Shown: positions 31,254-43,274 of the stretch, piece after piece | Numbering within the stretch: position 1 is the first letter of the stretch | Layout of the letters: each line of letters starts with the position of its first letter | NCBI GenBank assembly: GCA_037179335.1 | Contig: JAKZHN010000006.1 | Coordinates: 1,240,001-1,304,000 of the forward strand | Length of the DNA stretch: 64,000 nucleotides | Reading direction: 5' to 3' | Origin: Cyclaneusma minus | Taxonomy: Eukaryota; Ascomycota; Leotiomycetes; Marthamycetales; Marthamycetaceae | Made by a program: the position numbers and the translations under genes | Notes under the pieces: model-generated | What the model saw: the letters and a program-made list of their open reading frames with translations, nothing else | Told to the model about the DNA's origin: nothing | Database searches by the model: none

Positions 31254-33410
31254 GGTGCAGAAGGCCCTGGCGCAGCGACAGCAACGGCGGCTTGGGGGAA
31301 GCGGCCAGGACTGGCGTGGCGAGGGATCGGACGAACGCTGGTGAGGCGACTCGAGGACCAGGAATGAGCTTGGCTGGAGTTGCAATTCTTGGGTGCAGCC
31401 CTGCCACACTGCTTGTCGATAAGCCGGCCGGACACACTCGACGGCTGCGGGGCCTCCCTACTGAAAGAACGTGGCGAATAAGTGGCCGCGACCAACTGCA
31501 GCAACCGCTCAGCGCGCAAGAGAGCCTCTGGGAGGGCCGTCGAGCAGAGGCCCACGAATTATTCTTCCGCAGGGCCGGCTCGTTCTCTCTGGGGGGCGGC
31601 GGGCAAGGGAGAGGCGCGCCGCGTGGTCCAAGAACATGAGTTGGGCGGGTGAGGAGGCAGGCTTCGCACCGATGAACTGGCAGAGTCTTTCAGAGCTCCC
31701 CTTATGCCGTAGCGCAGGTACCAGCCGGCGAAGCATGGAACGCCTCGTATTTTCTTAAATCTAGGTGACCAGAATCGTGGTGTTCTAACGGGAGAAAACG
31801 AGACCTGACGCTGCACAAATACACACACAACAGGCCACACCTCTTCTTGCTCACCCCCTCCCTCGGCCTCTCAGCTGCTCAGCATACTTATACTTCCCGC
31901 GCTTCCATTCCCCAGGGGCGCTGGACCAGCACCAAATAGTCGCTTCCCTCGCTCGCCCAATTGGGCGTGTCGTGCTTTTTCCACCACCCTGAGCACTAGG
32001 CTTCTTGCGGCACGCTCAGCTCCCCTATGTCTGGCCGCCTAGCTCCCGCGCGCCAGCATGTGTTCTCCAGCTCCATGGACCTCGAGGAAAGGAGTGAAGA
32101 CTGAAGAAACCAGAAGCCCGGCCCCTAGCCCCTGGCTGCACAGCGGTAAGTCATCTCCCGTGCGCTGCTGCAGAAAACATATACCTACAGAGCGGCTGTC
32201 AAGCTGCCAAAAATGACGAATATGCGCCTGGAGGCCTCAAGCTCCGGGGATCTGGCAAGCTGTGTGCCTTGTCAAGCCACCGTGTGAACTGTGTGATGCG
32301 TTGCAGCCACCATCTCGGACGAACTCCAAATTGCAGGAGCTGGCCTGGCCGATCCTACGCTTTCTCGGCCCGAGTCTCAACATACTTTAACTCTCGGCCT
32401 TCGTTGCTTTTACATGTTCAGCTTGCTTCATATGCCCGGAATTGTAAAGCAACGGTGAAAACAGCCGGGTCCCGAAGGACGAATTGATTCTGAACTATCT
32501 GATACATATGCACTCCTCATGTGCACCGCCAGTGCACCCTCTCCACAGGAATCTCCAGGGCTCAAGTCATTGAAGCGCGCCTCGTGGCGTCTGCTAGCCG
32601 GCGGTCTTTGAGGCTGCGAGAGCCTCAGGGTGTACATCTCAAGGATGCAGCGTTGCAATATGACAAATAGGATGGATGTTACTCTGGCGAGTCCCAGTTG
32701 GCTTCAGAACAGTGCTTTTATTTTCACTGGTTTTCCAGGCCTGTCTGTACCTAAGTTGTGAGTTGGGACTTGGACAGTTCCTAGCAACTCGACCATCCCA
32801 ACCGCCCGGTTATTCTCAATTTCAACTGGACAAACTCTTGCCTTTTCTGATCACCAGACCTGTTCTAATAAGCTGAACGTCTCTGGTATATTTGGCAATG
32901 GTTCCTGGTAGAATTTCCATCTAGAGATAGCGTTATTCTGTTCGGAAGGACTTGCCATGCGATCATCATCCGAGCGGAGTCGTCATCTGAGCCTGAACGG
33001 AATCATCACTACCATTGTCCATGAGGTCTTCTTTCAAAAACAGTCAACGGTACCAAACATTTGCAAAGTCTAGACTCGGCTCTCGTAGGGCTTGGTCTCT
33101 CGATAATGCGGGGTGGGTGTCGAGTATCTCGGGTCCAGTCATTGAAGGTCATGGACGACGGCCGGGCTGCAGTGTCGTCATTCTGGAGAACAAGGATATT
33201 GAATTAATCCGACGGCCGATTTATTGAAGCCAATAACTTTGAAGCTACTCCAAAGTTGCAGCGAGTTTGTCAGCAAGCAAGCAGATTGTCCAGCGGAATC
33301 TTCTCCACGACCGTCACATCCAATCAACTGTAGCCCATCGTCCGGCTTCCACTGGTCACTCCCCAGACCAGCCCCTCCATAAAGCGCCCAAGGCCACTCC
33401 AGTCGTCACC
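31254..33410. other. Long divergent upstream region, SKN7 / peroxiredoxin
   Basis: A 2.16-kb region between divergent starts. Open frames here are short and without splice or family support. The SKN7-proximal 700 bp is GC-rich and likely includes its promoter and 5' leader. The two neighbours are both linked to oxidative stress, which may be coincidence. Confidence 0.5.
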
Positions 33411-34411
33411 ATGAATCCATCCATCGCACTTCGCAGACTTGCCATCAACTCCACTCGCGCCCGTTTTTTCCACACCACTCGTGCAACCATGGTGCGTATC
33501 TACGCTATCCGTAGCGGATCTGCTTCCGAGCCCTCGATCCTGAGACGTACCACGAAATAGCTGCTAACAGCTGCCTATTCAGGTCAAAGTCGGAGATTCA
33601 CTTCCCAATGTGGAGCTGGTCGAAAACTCGCCAGGAAACAAGGTCAACTTGAAGGATGTCATCAAGAACAAGGCCATCCTCATTGGCGTTCCGGCTGCCT
33701 TCAGTACGTTCCTAGCCCATCATCAACCGTGGCCCGTTGTGTCCATACTAACACCAATGTAGGTCCGTCGTGCTCCAATTCACACGTGCCCGGATATATC
33801 CAGCACCCCAAGCTCAAGTCGGCTGGCGAAGTCTTTGTGATTGCAGTCAACGATCCTTTCGTGTAGGCTTCTTCTTCTCCGGCCATAGATACAGATTACT
33901 GACCTCCCGTAAAGCACCAAGGCATGGCAAGAGCAGCTTGACCCGGGCGCGGCCAGTGGTGTAAGTTCAACTCCCATTACAGCTATCTCTGAACCGACAA
34001 AATTTTCCGTCTGGTGCCCCCAACCATGCGAGATATCACGGCAATCTGGAGGACTTCCCGGCTTTCTGGTAAAACCGGAGATGCGTTCGGAGAGCCAATG
34101 CTTGCTGCCTCTGCTTGTTTATGCCGCCTTTCTCGAAAGAACATCGCTCACTATTTGCATAGATCCGCTTCTTGGCCGACCCGTCAGCCGAGTTTACGAA
34201 GGCCCTTGAGACCGACTTTGACGCAACTCCTATTCTCGGCAACGTTCGCAGCAAGAGATACGCCATCGTCGTTGAAGACGGCAAGGTCAAGGAAGTGCAC
34301 ATCGAGCCTGACAACACCGGTGTCTCTGGTAGGAATTCTATCAACCAAAATAATTGCACGGCTTCATGCTAACTGTCTCCAGTCTCTGCCGCAGACAAGG
34401 TGATCCAGTAG
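33411..34411 (+). CDS. Peroxiredoxin, Prx5/Ahp1 (PMP20) type
   Basis: Six exons, 33411..33491, 33583..33703, 33763..33862, 33915..33960, 34163..34328 and 34383..34411, give 180 aa. The thioredoxin-like fold shows VKVGDSLPNVELVENSPGNK, the peroxidatic Cys in SPSCSNSHVPGY (C71), then VNDPFVTKAW and IRFLADPSAEF. It reduces hydroperoxides using thioredoxin or glutathione; the fungal family includes Aspergillus Asp f 3. The first 27 residues (RRLAINSTRARFFHTTRA) look like a mitochondrial presequence. A second ATG is the last codon of exon 1, so initiation there would give a cytosolic form starting MVKVGD. Confidence 0.93.
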
Positions 34412-35745
34412 GTGGCTCTAAATAGTCGAGGATCAGCAGAAGTGGTCAAGCCCTCGTTTTAGTTTCATAAGCCACTCAATCTGAGAGAGCAGAGTTTCAA
34501 CCCTTTGCAGCGACCAATTTTCCGCTTGGTGATGCAGCTGCTCTGAGCTTCTTTCTTTCTTGGTGAAGTTCTACCGTCTCGTGAACATAACCCGTGCCTC
34601 CAAAACTGCCTCCACCTTCTGATCATCGAGAGTATTACAGGTTGTCGAGGTTATGATGAGCGAGAGATGGTCGCCACTCGTGAAAAGACCACTCGCTGCG
34701 AAATATCAAGATCCCAGTATTCTGCGAAGACCAGAGACCTCAAGACCAATGCCGCCCAATTGGAATCGCGAGGTGGGATCGCGAGGTGGGATCGCAAGCT
34801 GTGTTGCAAGGCCGTCAAGAAACCTGTGGCGAATATCACCTATCTAGCTGCATTTCCTAACTCGCTAGCTCTACCCAGGAGTGGCCCTACTAGCCTGGGT
34901 GATCCCTCCTGAATCGAATCAATACCTACGCATATACAGCATTGTATTTACAGCAAGTTCATCGGGAATATTGGCTGCTACGATGTTTGAAAGGAGTAAG
35001 AGCCCGGGGTATTTATGGCTGCAATATCAAACATTCGGAGATAATGTTCGAGGATATTCTCAACCAACGGGGAGATATCTATTCTTTGAGGATATTCTGA
35101 AGTACTGGAAAGACTCCGAATTACCGGGGATACTCCAGTCATAATATTCAAGGATATCCTGAATCAATGGAGATATTCCTAGTTAGGTACTGAACGGGGG
35201 TCAGACTTTCGTCGCATAGCTGTATATGGTATCCGACGATCTCAGGAGGCCACATGCATCAACAATCTCAACTTGGGTGACTCAGTCTCTCCGATGACTG
35301 GCCCGTGTCAGGTATTCGCAGACAACAACGCAAGAGTAGAGACTCCGGAAAGACGGACGACAAGCGTAGGTTAATTGAAGCTATGCAGGACACGGCACTG
35401 CCAATACACTTATGTCGGCTGTATACAGCCATAATGTCGGAGAGATGAGGGCAATAAGTTCAAAACGAGGATGAGTTATTAATACATGTACGTCTTGTAA
35501 AAGCTGAAAGTATGGGTGTGCGACATGAGTCGGAGTCCGACGCGCTGCGACATGAGTCGGGGTCCGACGCGCCGCGACAAGAACCCCACGCGGGGCGGTC
35601 GGTGGATTTTTTATGGCTGACATCCCCTCTTTGCCTGCGACCTTTGTCTCCTACAACCCTCATTCAATCCACAAACCCGTCACCAACGGCCCCTTTCTCT
35701 CTTCGAATCCTGGACATCGTCAGATACCGCCAAAACAGTGCAATC
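34412..35745. other. Intergenic with degenerate repeats, upstream of SHMT
   Basis: About 1.33 kb without a supported gene. A tandem duplication of about 13 bp (GATCGCGAGGTGG) lies at 34769-34796. Three degenerate copies of GAGGATATTCTSAA lie between 35050 and 35160. The last 230 bp form the SHMT promoter and contain the 27-bp tandem repeat listed separately. Confidence 0.55.
35521..35574 (+). repeat. 27-bp tandem duplication in the SHMT promoter
   Basis: Two near-identical units (CGACATGAGTCGG-A/G-GTCCGACGCG, then CTG or CCG) lie about 170 bp before the SHMT ATG. Each carries TGAGTCG, one base from the Gcn4/CPC1 site TGAGTCA, and an imperfect dyad CGG-RGTCCG. Confidence 0.85.
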
Positions 35746-37360
35746 ATGGCTTCCAACGGCGTCCACTACGCCTTGAGCGAATCTCACAAAGACGTGAGTC
35801 GAAGCATACCGGCCTGGAGATCGGCGCTGACTTGTTTTTGCAGCTGTTGGAGAAGTCTTTGATTGAGACCGACTCGGAGGTTGCGGACATCATGGTATGC
35901 TGTCTTGATAACCCAGATATCCATTCCAAACCCTGACTGCTTTTTCCCCAGAAACTCGAGATCCAGCGCCAGAGAGAGTCCATCATCCTCATCGCTTCCG
36001 AGAATGTTACCTCGCGCGCCGTCTTTGACGCCCTGGGCTCGCCCATGTCCAACAAATACTCCGAGGGCTACCCCGGCGCAAGATACTACGGTGGCAACCA
36101 ACATATCGACTCAATCGAGTTGCTGTGCCAAGCCCGCGCTCTCAAAGCTTTCAACCTCGACTCGGACAAGTGGGGTGTCAACGTGCAATGTCTCTCCGGA
36201 AGCCCTGCCAACTTGCAGGTATACCAGGCTATCATGAGACCCCACGAGAGGCTCATGGGTCTTGACCTGCCTCACGGTGGCCACTTGAGCCACGGCTACC
36301 AGACTGCTCTGCGAAAGTAAGCTTTCCGTTGGCCCGTCCTTGACGCTCGCTCGACACTGACCGTTTCTGCAACAGGATCTCAGCAGTCTCAACTTACTTC
36401 GAGACGTTCCCCTACCGAGTCAATCCCGACACTGGGATTATTGACTATGACAGGCTCGAGGAGAATGCCCTCATGTACCGACCCAAGGTCTTGGTTGCTG
36501 GTACTTCCGCCTACTGCCGTTTGATTGACTACGCCCGCATGCGCAAGATCGCCGACCTTGTTGGTGCCTACCTGGTTGTCGATATGGCTCACATTTCCGG
36601 CCTCATAGCCGCTGGTGTCATCCCGAGTCCTTTCGAGCATGCCGACATTGTCACGACCACCACCCACAAGTCACTCCGCGGTCCCCGTGGGGCTATGATC
36701 TTCTTCCGCAAGGGCGTCCGCAAGACCGACCTCAAGACAGGTAAGGAGACCCTCTACGATCTCGAGGGTCCCATCAATTTCTCCGTGTTTCCTGGCCACC
36801 AAGGTGGTCCCCACAACCACACTATCACTGCCTTGGCCGTGGCTTTGAAGCAAGCAGCTACTCCCGAGTTCAAGCAATACCAGGAACAGGTCATCAAGAA
36901 CGCCAAGCAACTCGAGGTCGAGTTCAAGAAGCTGGGCTACAAGCTTGTCGCTGACGGTACCGACTCTCACATGGTTCTGCTTGACCTGCGATCCCACGGT
37001 CTTGATGGCGCCCGTGTCGAAGCTGTTCTCGAGCAGATCAACATCGCCTGCAACAAGAACTCGACCCCGGGCGACAAGTCCGCTCTCACCCCCAACGGGA
37101 TCCGTATTGGTACTCCCGCTATGACCAGCCGTGGTTTCGGCGAGGCAGACTTTGCCCGAGTTGCGGACTACATTGACCAGAGCATCAAGATCTGCAAGGA
37201 GGAGCAGGCTGCGCTCCCCAAGGATGCCAACAAGCTCAAGGACTTCAAGGCACGCGTGGCCAGTGGCGAGGTGAAGAAGATCAACGACCTGAAGGCGGAG
37301 ATCTCGTCGTGGGCTAGCAGCTTTCCTCTTCCCGTTGAGGGCTGGCGTGTAGGCCAGTAA
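35746..37360 (+). CDS. SHM2: Serine hydroxymethyltransferase, cytosolic
   Basis: Four exons, 35746..35793, 35844..35894, 35952..36316 and 36376..37360, give 482 aa. Motifs: LIASENVTSRAVFDALGSPM, NKYSEGYPGARYYGGN, the PLP-lysine site TTTTHKSLRGPRG (Lys about 253), PGHQGGPHNH and the C-terminal TSRGFGEADF. It converts serine and tetrahydrofolate to glycine and 5,10-methylene-THF. It lacks a mitochondrial presequence (MASNGVHYALSESHKD), so I assign the cytosolic form. A tandem repeat with Gcn4-like half-sites lies in its promoter. Confidence 0.97.
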
Positions 37361-38162
37361 ATATCTGCATGGGTTGGCGTGGTATTTGCTTTCTATGTAC
37401 TATGAAAGGTGGATATTCAACAGGAGTTTAAGGAATGGCTGGTAGGTTTAACAAAAGCATTGGAAGGGAAAAGTTCTCCGCCACCTGCTTCAACGTAGGA
37501 TCTTACGGCTTCAACGCTGTTTCGTGGCGTGGGGATTCTATCAATAAAACACGATGCAAAGGGCAACTGAAGCCGGTATATCTGACGTGTATATTTACCT
37601 TGGTGTGGCACTGACATTCGATAGTCCAGTGTTAGGAAATTACTCACTTCCCGTGTTGGAGAATGTACTCGACATCAATATTGCAATTCCTTGCAACAGC
37701 GCGCTTGTTCTGCGCGATTCCCATGGTTCGCGTTTCGCACTATCGGTACATGTCAACGGTCGTCTAGGGGCTTTGTGATGTCTACCTTAAGGTATGCAGC
37801 ATCAAATCCGCGGCTGTTAAGCTAGGCTCAAGGCACCCGGCTACTGTTTCTCCATGGCATTATTGTTTCGGAGCATGTGAAAGTGATAGTGTGCCAAACT
37901 GTTGCTTTGGTAGCCAACACAAGTACAGTGGGTTGAAAAGCTGGTAAGACTCCGGAGTACACTTTCACCTGTACCTAGACTGTTGAGAGGAACCAGTACC
38001 AAAGAAGGGAAGAGAGGATTTCTGTTAGCTCGCAAGATCGTGTACCTCTGACTGATGATATTTGTATAAAACCCCCCGTCAACCACCTGTCATTCTCTTC
38101 CACTCTCATACACACTTCCAGTCTTGCCCAACACACATACCTACTACCATCCTCTCGCCAAC
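37361..38162. other. Intergenic, SHMT 3' / secreted protein promoter
   Basis: About 800 bp with no exon or repeat of note apart from the promoter of the next gene. A TATAAA box lies at 38065-38070. Confidence 0.5.
38065..38070 (+). promoter_or_regulatory. TATA box of the secreted Cys-rich protein gene
   Basis: TATAAA lies 93 bp before the ATG in a C-rich context, a strong core promoter signal for a small secreted protein gene. Confidence 0.65.
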
Positions 38163-38695
38163 ATGCGTTACTCCATCGCCTCTGTCGTGGCACTCTTGGC
38201 CACCGTCGCTCTCACCTCCGACTTAAACGGCGAGCCTGACTGCGGATCGAGTCTTCCATGTGTGAAGACTTACCCTGGCACCTTTTGCAATGGTCCTCTG
38301 GGACCTGACACCCCATTGGAGCCATTCTGCAACCATGAGTGCATGCCTATGGTATGTTCTGATCGTTCTCGTCATCCATTCTCCCCCGTCGCCCTCACAT
38401 ACTTCCGCTTTGAAGCACCATTGGCACTGTATTCACTTGATACCTTGTCTTCACCATGATATTTGATCTGCACCCCACACTCGATGTCTTCCCTGGAAGA
38501 TGCTGATAGGCTGAGCAGGAGGGTGGATTCGCCTCCATCAAGATCAAGGGTGACGGAATCGACGGAACCAACTGCGTCGCCTACGCCGACGAGGCATGCA
38601 CCGAGGAGCTTGGCGAGACCGGAAACAACGTCCACGGCTACGAGTGCCTGAACATGCCAGGTGCGAAGGCCATGAAGTGCTACTTCGGCTGCTAA
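38163..38695 (+). CDS. Small secreted cysteine-rich protein
   Basis: Two exons, 38163..38351 and 38519..38695, give 121 aa. The first ~18 residues (MRYSIASVVALLATVALT) are a clear signal peptide. The mature part has ten cysteines, five per exon (DCGSS, PCVK, FCNG, FCNHEC; then NCVAY, ACTEE, ECLN, KCYFGC), enough for five disulfides. Size, Cys content and a TATA box fit small secreted fungal proteins such as effectors or antimicrobial-type proteins. I recognise no family and claim no activity. A good intron follows the stop (38709-38761; GTAAGT...GCTGAC...ACAG), so the transcript has a spliced 3' UTR. Confidence 0.85.
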
Positions 38696-39421
38696 ATGGC
38701 CGCAAGCTGTAAGTAATTCTCCCTCTAGGAGTTGGTGAAACAGAGCTGACAACAATGACAGCAAAGTCACGCAGTGCTCGAAGCTTGATGGAGAGAGGCA
38801 GGAGCCGGGAAGAGACGTTATTGAAGGTCTCGGTTCGAGAGGGTGGTGTGGGAGGCCGGCCGGAGGATGGCACCCAGCCGTAGAACTAAATACCACGATC
38901 TTAGGCTTCTTGACACGAGGAAATGTCTGAATACCATGTAAAAATGTGAAATGAATGACCAACGAGGGCCGAGGGTGCAAGGACAACACCAGTCCGACGT
39001 GACTTGGACCAGTGCACAGAGCATTGGACCCGAGTCTTTAGAAAAGATAACCTCAGCCTATGTTGGAGGAACCAAAGGCATCAATCTAGCAAAGTCGTCA
39101 TCGAGAGCAGCCCAGGCAGACACAATTTGCGCGCCCATCAGTGCCCGGTGTCGTGAGGAGTACATGTATGTATCCTCCCAGGCACTGGTTCTCTGTGGTC
39201 GTCCCAAGCAATTGAGGCTCCGTGCAGCGCGCTAACAATTATCCGCACCGGCGCACATTGAGTTTTTCCTGACCGAACTTCCTGTCAAAAAAATATCGAC
39301 AAGAGCGACTCGCGCCTTTTTTCGTCTCCACCAAGCGCACTGCCTCTGCCGTGCACCCTTCACATAAAGGCTGCTTCCGCCACCCTCCCGAATACAATAC
39401 CGCGTCGCGCAGCCGTCCGAA
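38696..39421. other. Intergenic, includes 3' UTR intron and NOP56 promoter
   Basis: A likely 3' UTR intron of the secreted-protein gene spans 38709-38761. The remainder is upstream of NOP56 and has no other gene. The region just before the NOP56 ATG is rich in C and A. Confidence 0.5.
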
Positions 39422-41082
39422 ATGTCGAGCATCAATTACCTGCTCCACGAGAGCTCGGTGGGCTATGCCATCTTCGAAGTCGTGCACCAGGCCGACACCA
39501 TCGGCAACAGATTGAAGGAAGTTCAGGATGCCGGTCAGGATTTGGCCAAGTTCGGGAAGATGGTGAAGTTGGTGAACTTTGCGCCTTACAGGTATGTGCC
39601 CGCGCCTCAGAAACCCTGTGTCCCTCCTTCTACTTTGCTCTGACTTTCGGTGTACAGAGGAGCAGCCGAGGCCCTTGACAACATCAACCAAATCTCCGAA
39701 GGTCTTCTCTCCGACTACCTGCGCTCCAACCTCGAACTCAACCTCCCCACCTCCAGCAAGAAGAAGAAGGTCACCCTGGGAGTCACCGACAAGGGCCTGG
39801 CTGGAAGCATCAAGGCCGCCTTCCCCTCCATCGAATGCGAGACCTCCGAAACCAGCGAAGTCGTTGCAGACCTGCTCCGTGGCATCCGATTGCACGCACC
39901 CAAGCTCCTGAAGGGTCTCCAGGAAGGCGATGTCGAGCGCGCTCAGCTCGGTCTGGGTCACGCTTATTCCAGAGCGAAGGTCAAGTTCAGCGTACAGAAG
40001 AACGACAACCACATCATTCAAGCGATCGCTACATTGGACCACCTGGACAAGGCCGTCAATACCTTCAGCATGCGTGTTCGGGAGTGGTACTCGTGGCATT
40101 TCCCGGAGCTCGTCAAGATCGTCTCCGACAACCAGACATATGCCACCGTAGCTCTGGCCGTTGGTGACAAGAAGACTCTCAACGACGAACGGTTGCACGA
40201 GATTGCGGCGTTGGTGAATGATGACGAGGATACGGCGCAAGCGATCATTGATGCGGCCAAAGTATCCATGGGTCAAGATATTGGCGTCCAGGATATGGAG
40301 AACGTGATGGCTTTTGCTAACCGTGTCGTCGCACTCGCCAAATACCGTCGCTCGCTCTTCCAATACCTCGTCAACAAGATGTCCATCGTGGCTCCCAACC
40401 TTGCTTCTCTGATTGGCGAAGTTGTTGCGGCGCGCCTCATTTCACATGCTGGTTCTTTGACCAACTTGAGCAAGTACCCAGCATCTACAGTGCAGATTCT
40501 TGGCGCAGAGAAGGCGCTGTTCAGAGCACTGAAGACCAAGGGAAACACGCCCAAATATGGACTGATCTACCATTCCAGCTTCATTGGTCGTGCCGGACAG
40601 AAGAATAAGGGAAGGATTAGCAGATTCTTGGCCAACAAGTGCAGTATTGCATCGAGAATCGACAACTTCAGCGAAACCCCCTCTACGAGATTCGGAGAGG
40701 CCCTCAAGAAGCAGGTTGAGGAGCGGTTAGATTTCTACGCCACGGGCGCAGCACCCACCAAGAATGAGTCTGCCATGGTATGTTTGGTGTTGATCCGTAT
40801 TCGAGGGGTGTATGATCCATTGGAATTATACTAACTTTCAAACAGAAATCCGCAATGGATGCCGTGCTAGGCGACATTGAGATCGATGGCGCTGCTGACT
40901 CGGATGTTGAGATGGCCGACATCACACCCCGCGCAGTGCAGAAGCAGGAGAAGAAGGAGAAGAAGGAGAAGAAAGACAAGAAAGACAAGAAGCGCAAGCA
41001 CAGCGATGTCAACGGTGGAGATGAGAGCGAGAAGAAGAAAGAGAAGAAGAAGCGCAAGAGCGATGTTTCCATGACCTCCTAA
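39422..41082 (+). CDS. NOP56: Box C/D snoRNP core protein Nop56
   Basis: Three exons, 39422..39591, 39658..40777 and 40846..41082, give 508 aa. The N-terminal NOP5NT domain (SINYLLHESSVGYAIFEV) and the Nop domain are near-canonical, including GLGHAYSRAKVKFSVQKNDN, GEVVAARLISHAGSLTNLSK and QILGAEKALFRALKTKGNTP. The C-terminus is a KKE/KKD repeat nucleolar tail encoded by the last exon. The pattern is closer to yeast Nop56 (Sik1) than to its paralogue Nop58. It assembles with Nop58, fibrillarin and Snu13 to guide rRNA 2'-O-methylation. Confidence 0.96.
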
Positions 41083-41832
41083 GCCGCTGTAGTATGGCAG
41101 GAAAGGGGCTTGAGACATTTCGTTTATCGGAGCTGAGGGGATCTTTCGCTTGTTCTTCTTGTTCATACTCGGCTGGCAGTTGGGAGAGTTGGTGGAGCTG
41201 TCTAATGGGCCTTCTTTTGTATGCATTCATCGGAGATTTAGGCGTTCGAGATGGGCTGGTATCTTGTGAAATGCTTTTAACAATCCTGGCGCAAGATCGG
41301 TCTCCAAAAATACATCCCTGTATTATGCAAAAGCAAAATACTGAAAGCTCGTCTCCATTGACATGCCAACCGAGTTTTTGTCTATGTACTGACGCGGAGG
41401 GATCCCGGCGACGCCACCACCCCGTGACCCCTTACGCACCACCCTCTATCACCCTTGATTCCTCGAGGCAATTGAAAATTGAGATTGAAATGTGACCCGC
41501 GAGTAGCGTTCTCGTTTTCGCTTATCAGAACACAGTCTCGGTGGTAGGAGAATGCGAACAGACGAAATTCAAGTTCGTGACTGAATCACAAGCCATCGTC
41601 CTTTTAAGCTGGTGCGCTATGCTACTATGCGATCCTGACAGACGCAACAAGAATAGGTACTGCGTCGCTTCAATGCTCCAACCTCCTTGTCCCAACGCCG
41701 TGCTAGAATCTGCTTCGTGTCTCTTGGCTGCTCTATCTGAACGCACCATCCGGCCAGTCAAATCTCGGTTCGATGAAGTGCACCCGTAGCTGACATACCG
41801 ACAGCCACAACCTGCTCCATTCTGCAACCCCC
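41083..41832. other. Intergenic, convergent 3' ends NOP56 / VPS4
   Basis: About 750 bp between converging genes. Open frames here have no family or splice support. I see nothing else. Confidence 0.5.
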
Positions 41833-43274
41833 TCAGTTGCCTTCGCTACCAAACTGCTCTGTCCACTCTTGACTCTTTAGTATATCCTCCTGGCTGACAG
41901 TCGGTCTCGCGCCATTGACAGCCTTGACAAAGTCCTTCAACTGCAGTGGCGGCTCCAGTAGCTTGTCCGAATCCACCTCCGTCCAATTCATCTCCGTTGC
42001 GCCCTTGTCTCCGGGCGAGCATGGTGTCAGTTTCTCCACGCCGTTATCCATGACCTACGTATCTGGGTTAGCAGTGTGCAAATCTCAAAGCAGACAATGT
42101 GAATATACCTTCTTGTAATGGGTTGCCGTCTGAATCTTTCTCACAGGCTGCATCAGAGCATCCTGAACCGCAATCGATATGTCACTTCCCGAGTATCCCT
42201 CACTCAACTCCCCCAATTTTCGGAAATCACTCGGTCCCAAATCACACGGCGTTGTACCAACCGCGATCTCGAACATCTTCGTTCGTGCAGGTAGATCTGG
42301 TAGACTGATGTGTACTCTGCGCTGGAATCTTCGTCGAATTGCAGAGTCTAGTTGCCAAGGGATGTTTGTTGCGCCGAGGACTAAAACGCCTTTCGAGTCC
42401 CGACCAACACCGTCCATTTGTACGAGCATTTCAGTTTTGATGCGCCGAGAGGCTTCTGATTCGCCCTCGCCGCGGGGACCACACAGGGCGTCGACTTCGT
42501 CAATGAAGATGATTGAGGGCTTGTTTTCGCGGGCCATGGCGAAGAGTTGCTTGACTAATCTGTCAAGATGGGGGTATCAGTTCCTGTAACTGGATGCTAC
42601 TTGATCCAGGAGGCCTAGCAGCAAGAAAATGAAGAAATATCTTACCGTTCACTTTCTCCCATCCACTTACTGACCAAGTCACTACTGCTCACGCTGAAGA
42701 ATGTGCTGTTTGCCTCAGTAGCCACGGCCTTTGCCAGATAACTCTTTCCCGTTCCCGGTGGCCCATACAGCAGGATACCCTTCCACGGCTGTCGCTTGCC
42801 AACGAACAAATGGGGGAACTTGATAGGCAGAATGACAGCCTCCTTCAGCGCCTCCTTTGCCTGATCCAGACCAGCAACATCCTCCCACCTAATATTCGGC
42901 TTGTCCTGCAAAATAGCACCCTGCAGCGCATTCCTTAGCTTCTTGCTTTCCGGATCGCCATCCTCGTCGTCTTTTCCCTTGCCTGAGCCTCCAGTACTAC
43001 TCCCGTTGGCGCCCATCATGCTCGGCTTTTTCTTGTTTTTGTCCTGCTCGGCGAGGTGGTTCTTCAGCTTCTCAGCGCGCTCCATGTACTCGCCGGCTTT
43101 GGCACGGATCATCTCTTTGGATTTGGCATTTTTCTCCCACTTGAGGGCCAGCATGAAGAGCTCGAGCGAGGAGTAGTATTGTTGGTAGGCTTTCTCGTAG
43201 TCGCCGGCATGGTCGCTCTCGATGGCCTTCTTGACCGATTCAATGGCGCGGCCCAGAAAGTCGGTGTTCGACAT
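41833..43274 (-). CDS. VPS4: ESCRT AAA-ATPase Vps4
   Basis: Three exons, 43274..42646, 42559..42109 and 42054..41833, give 433 aa (yeast 437). N-terminal MIT domain (about 1-80; FLGRAIESVKKAIESD), Lys/Ser linker, then the AAA domain: Walker A GPPGTGKS (171-178), Walker B IIFIDEVDAL with catalytic Glu 231, arginine fingers in SAIRRRFQRR, and the Vps4 C-terminal helix (DFVKAVNGARPTVSQEDI). It disassembles ESCRT-III in multivesicular-body formation and other membrane scission. I start at ATG 43274 because MSNTDFLGRAIE matches the family; an open upstream extension does not. Confidence 0.97.
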
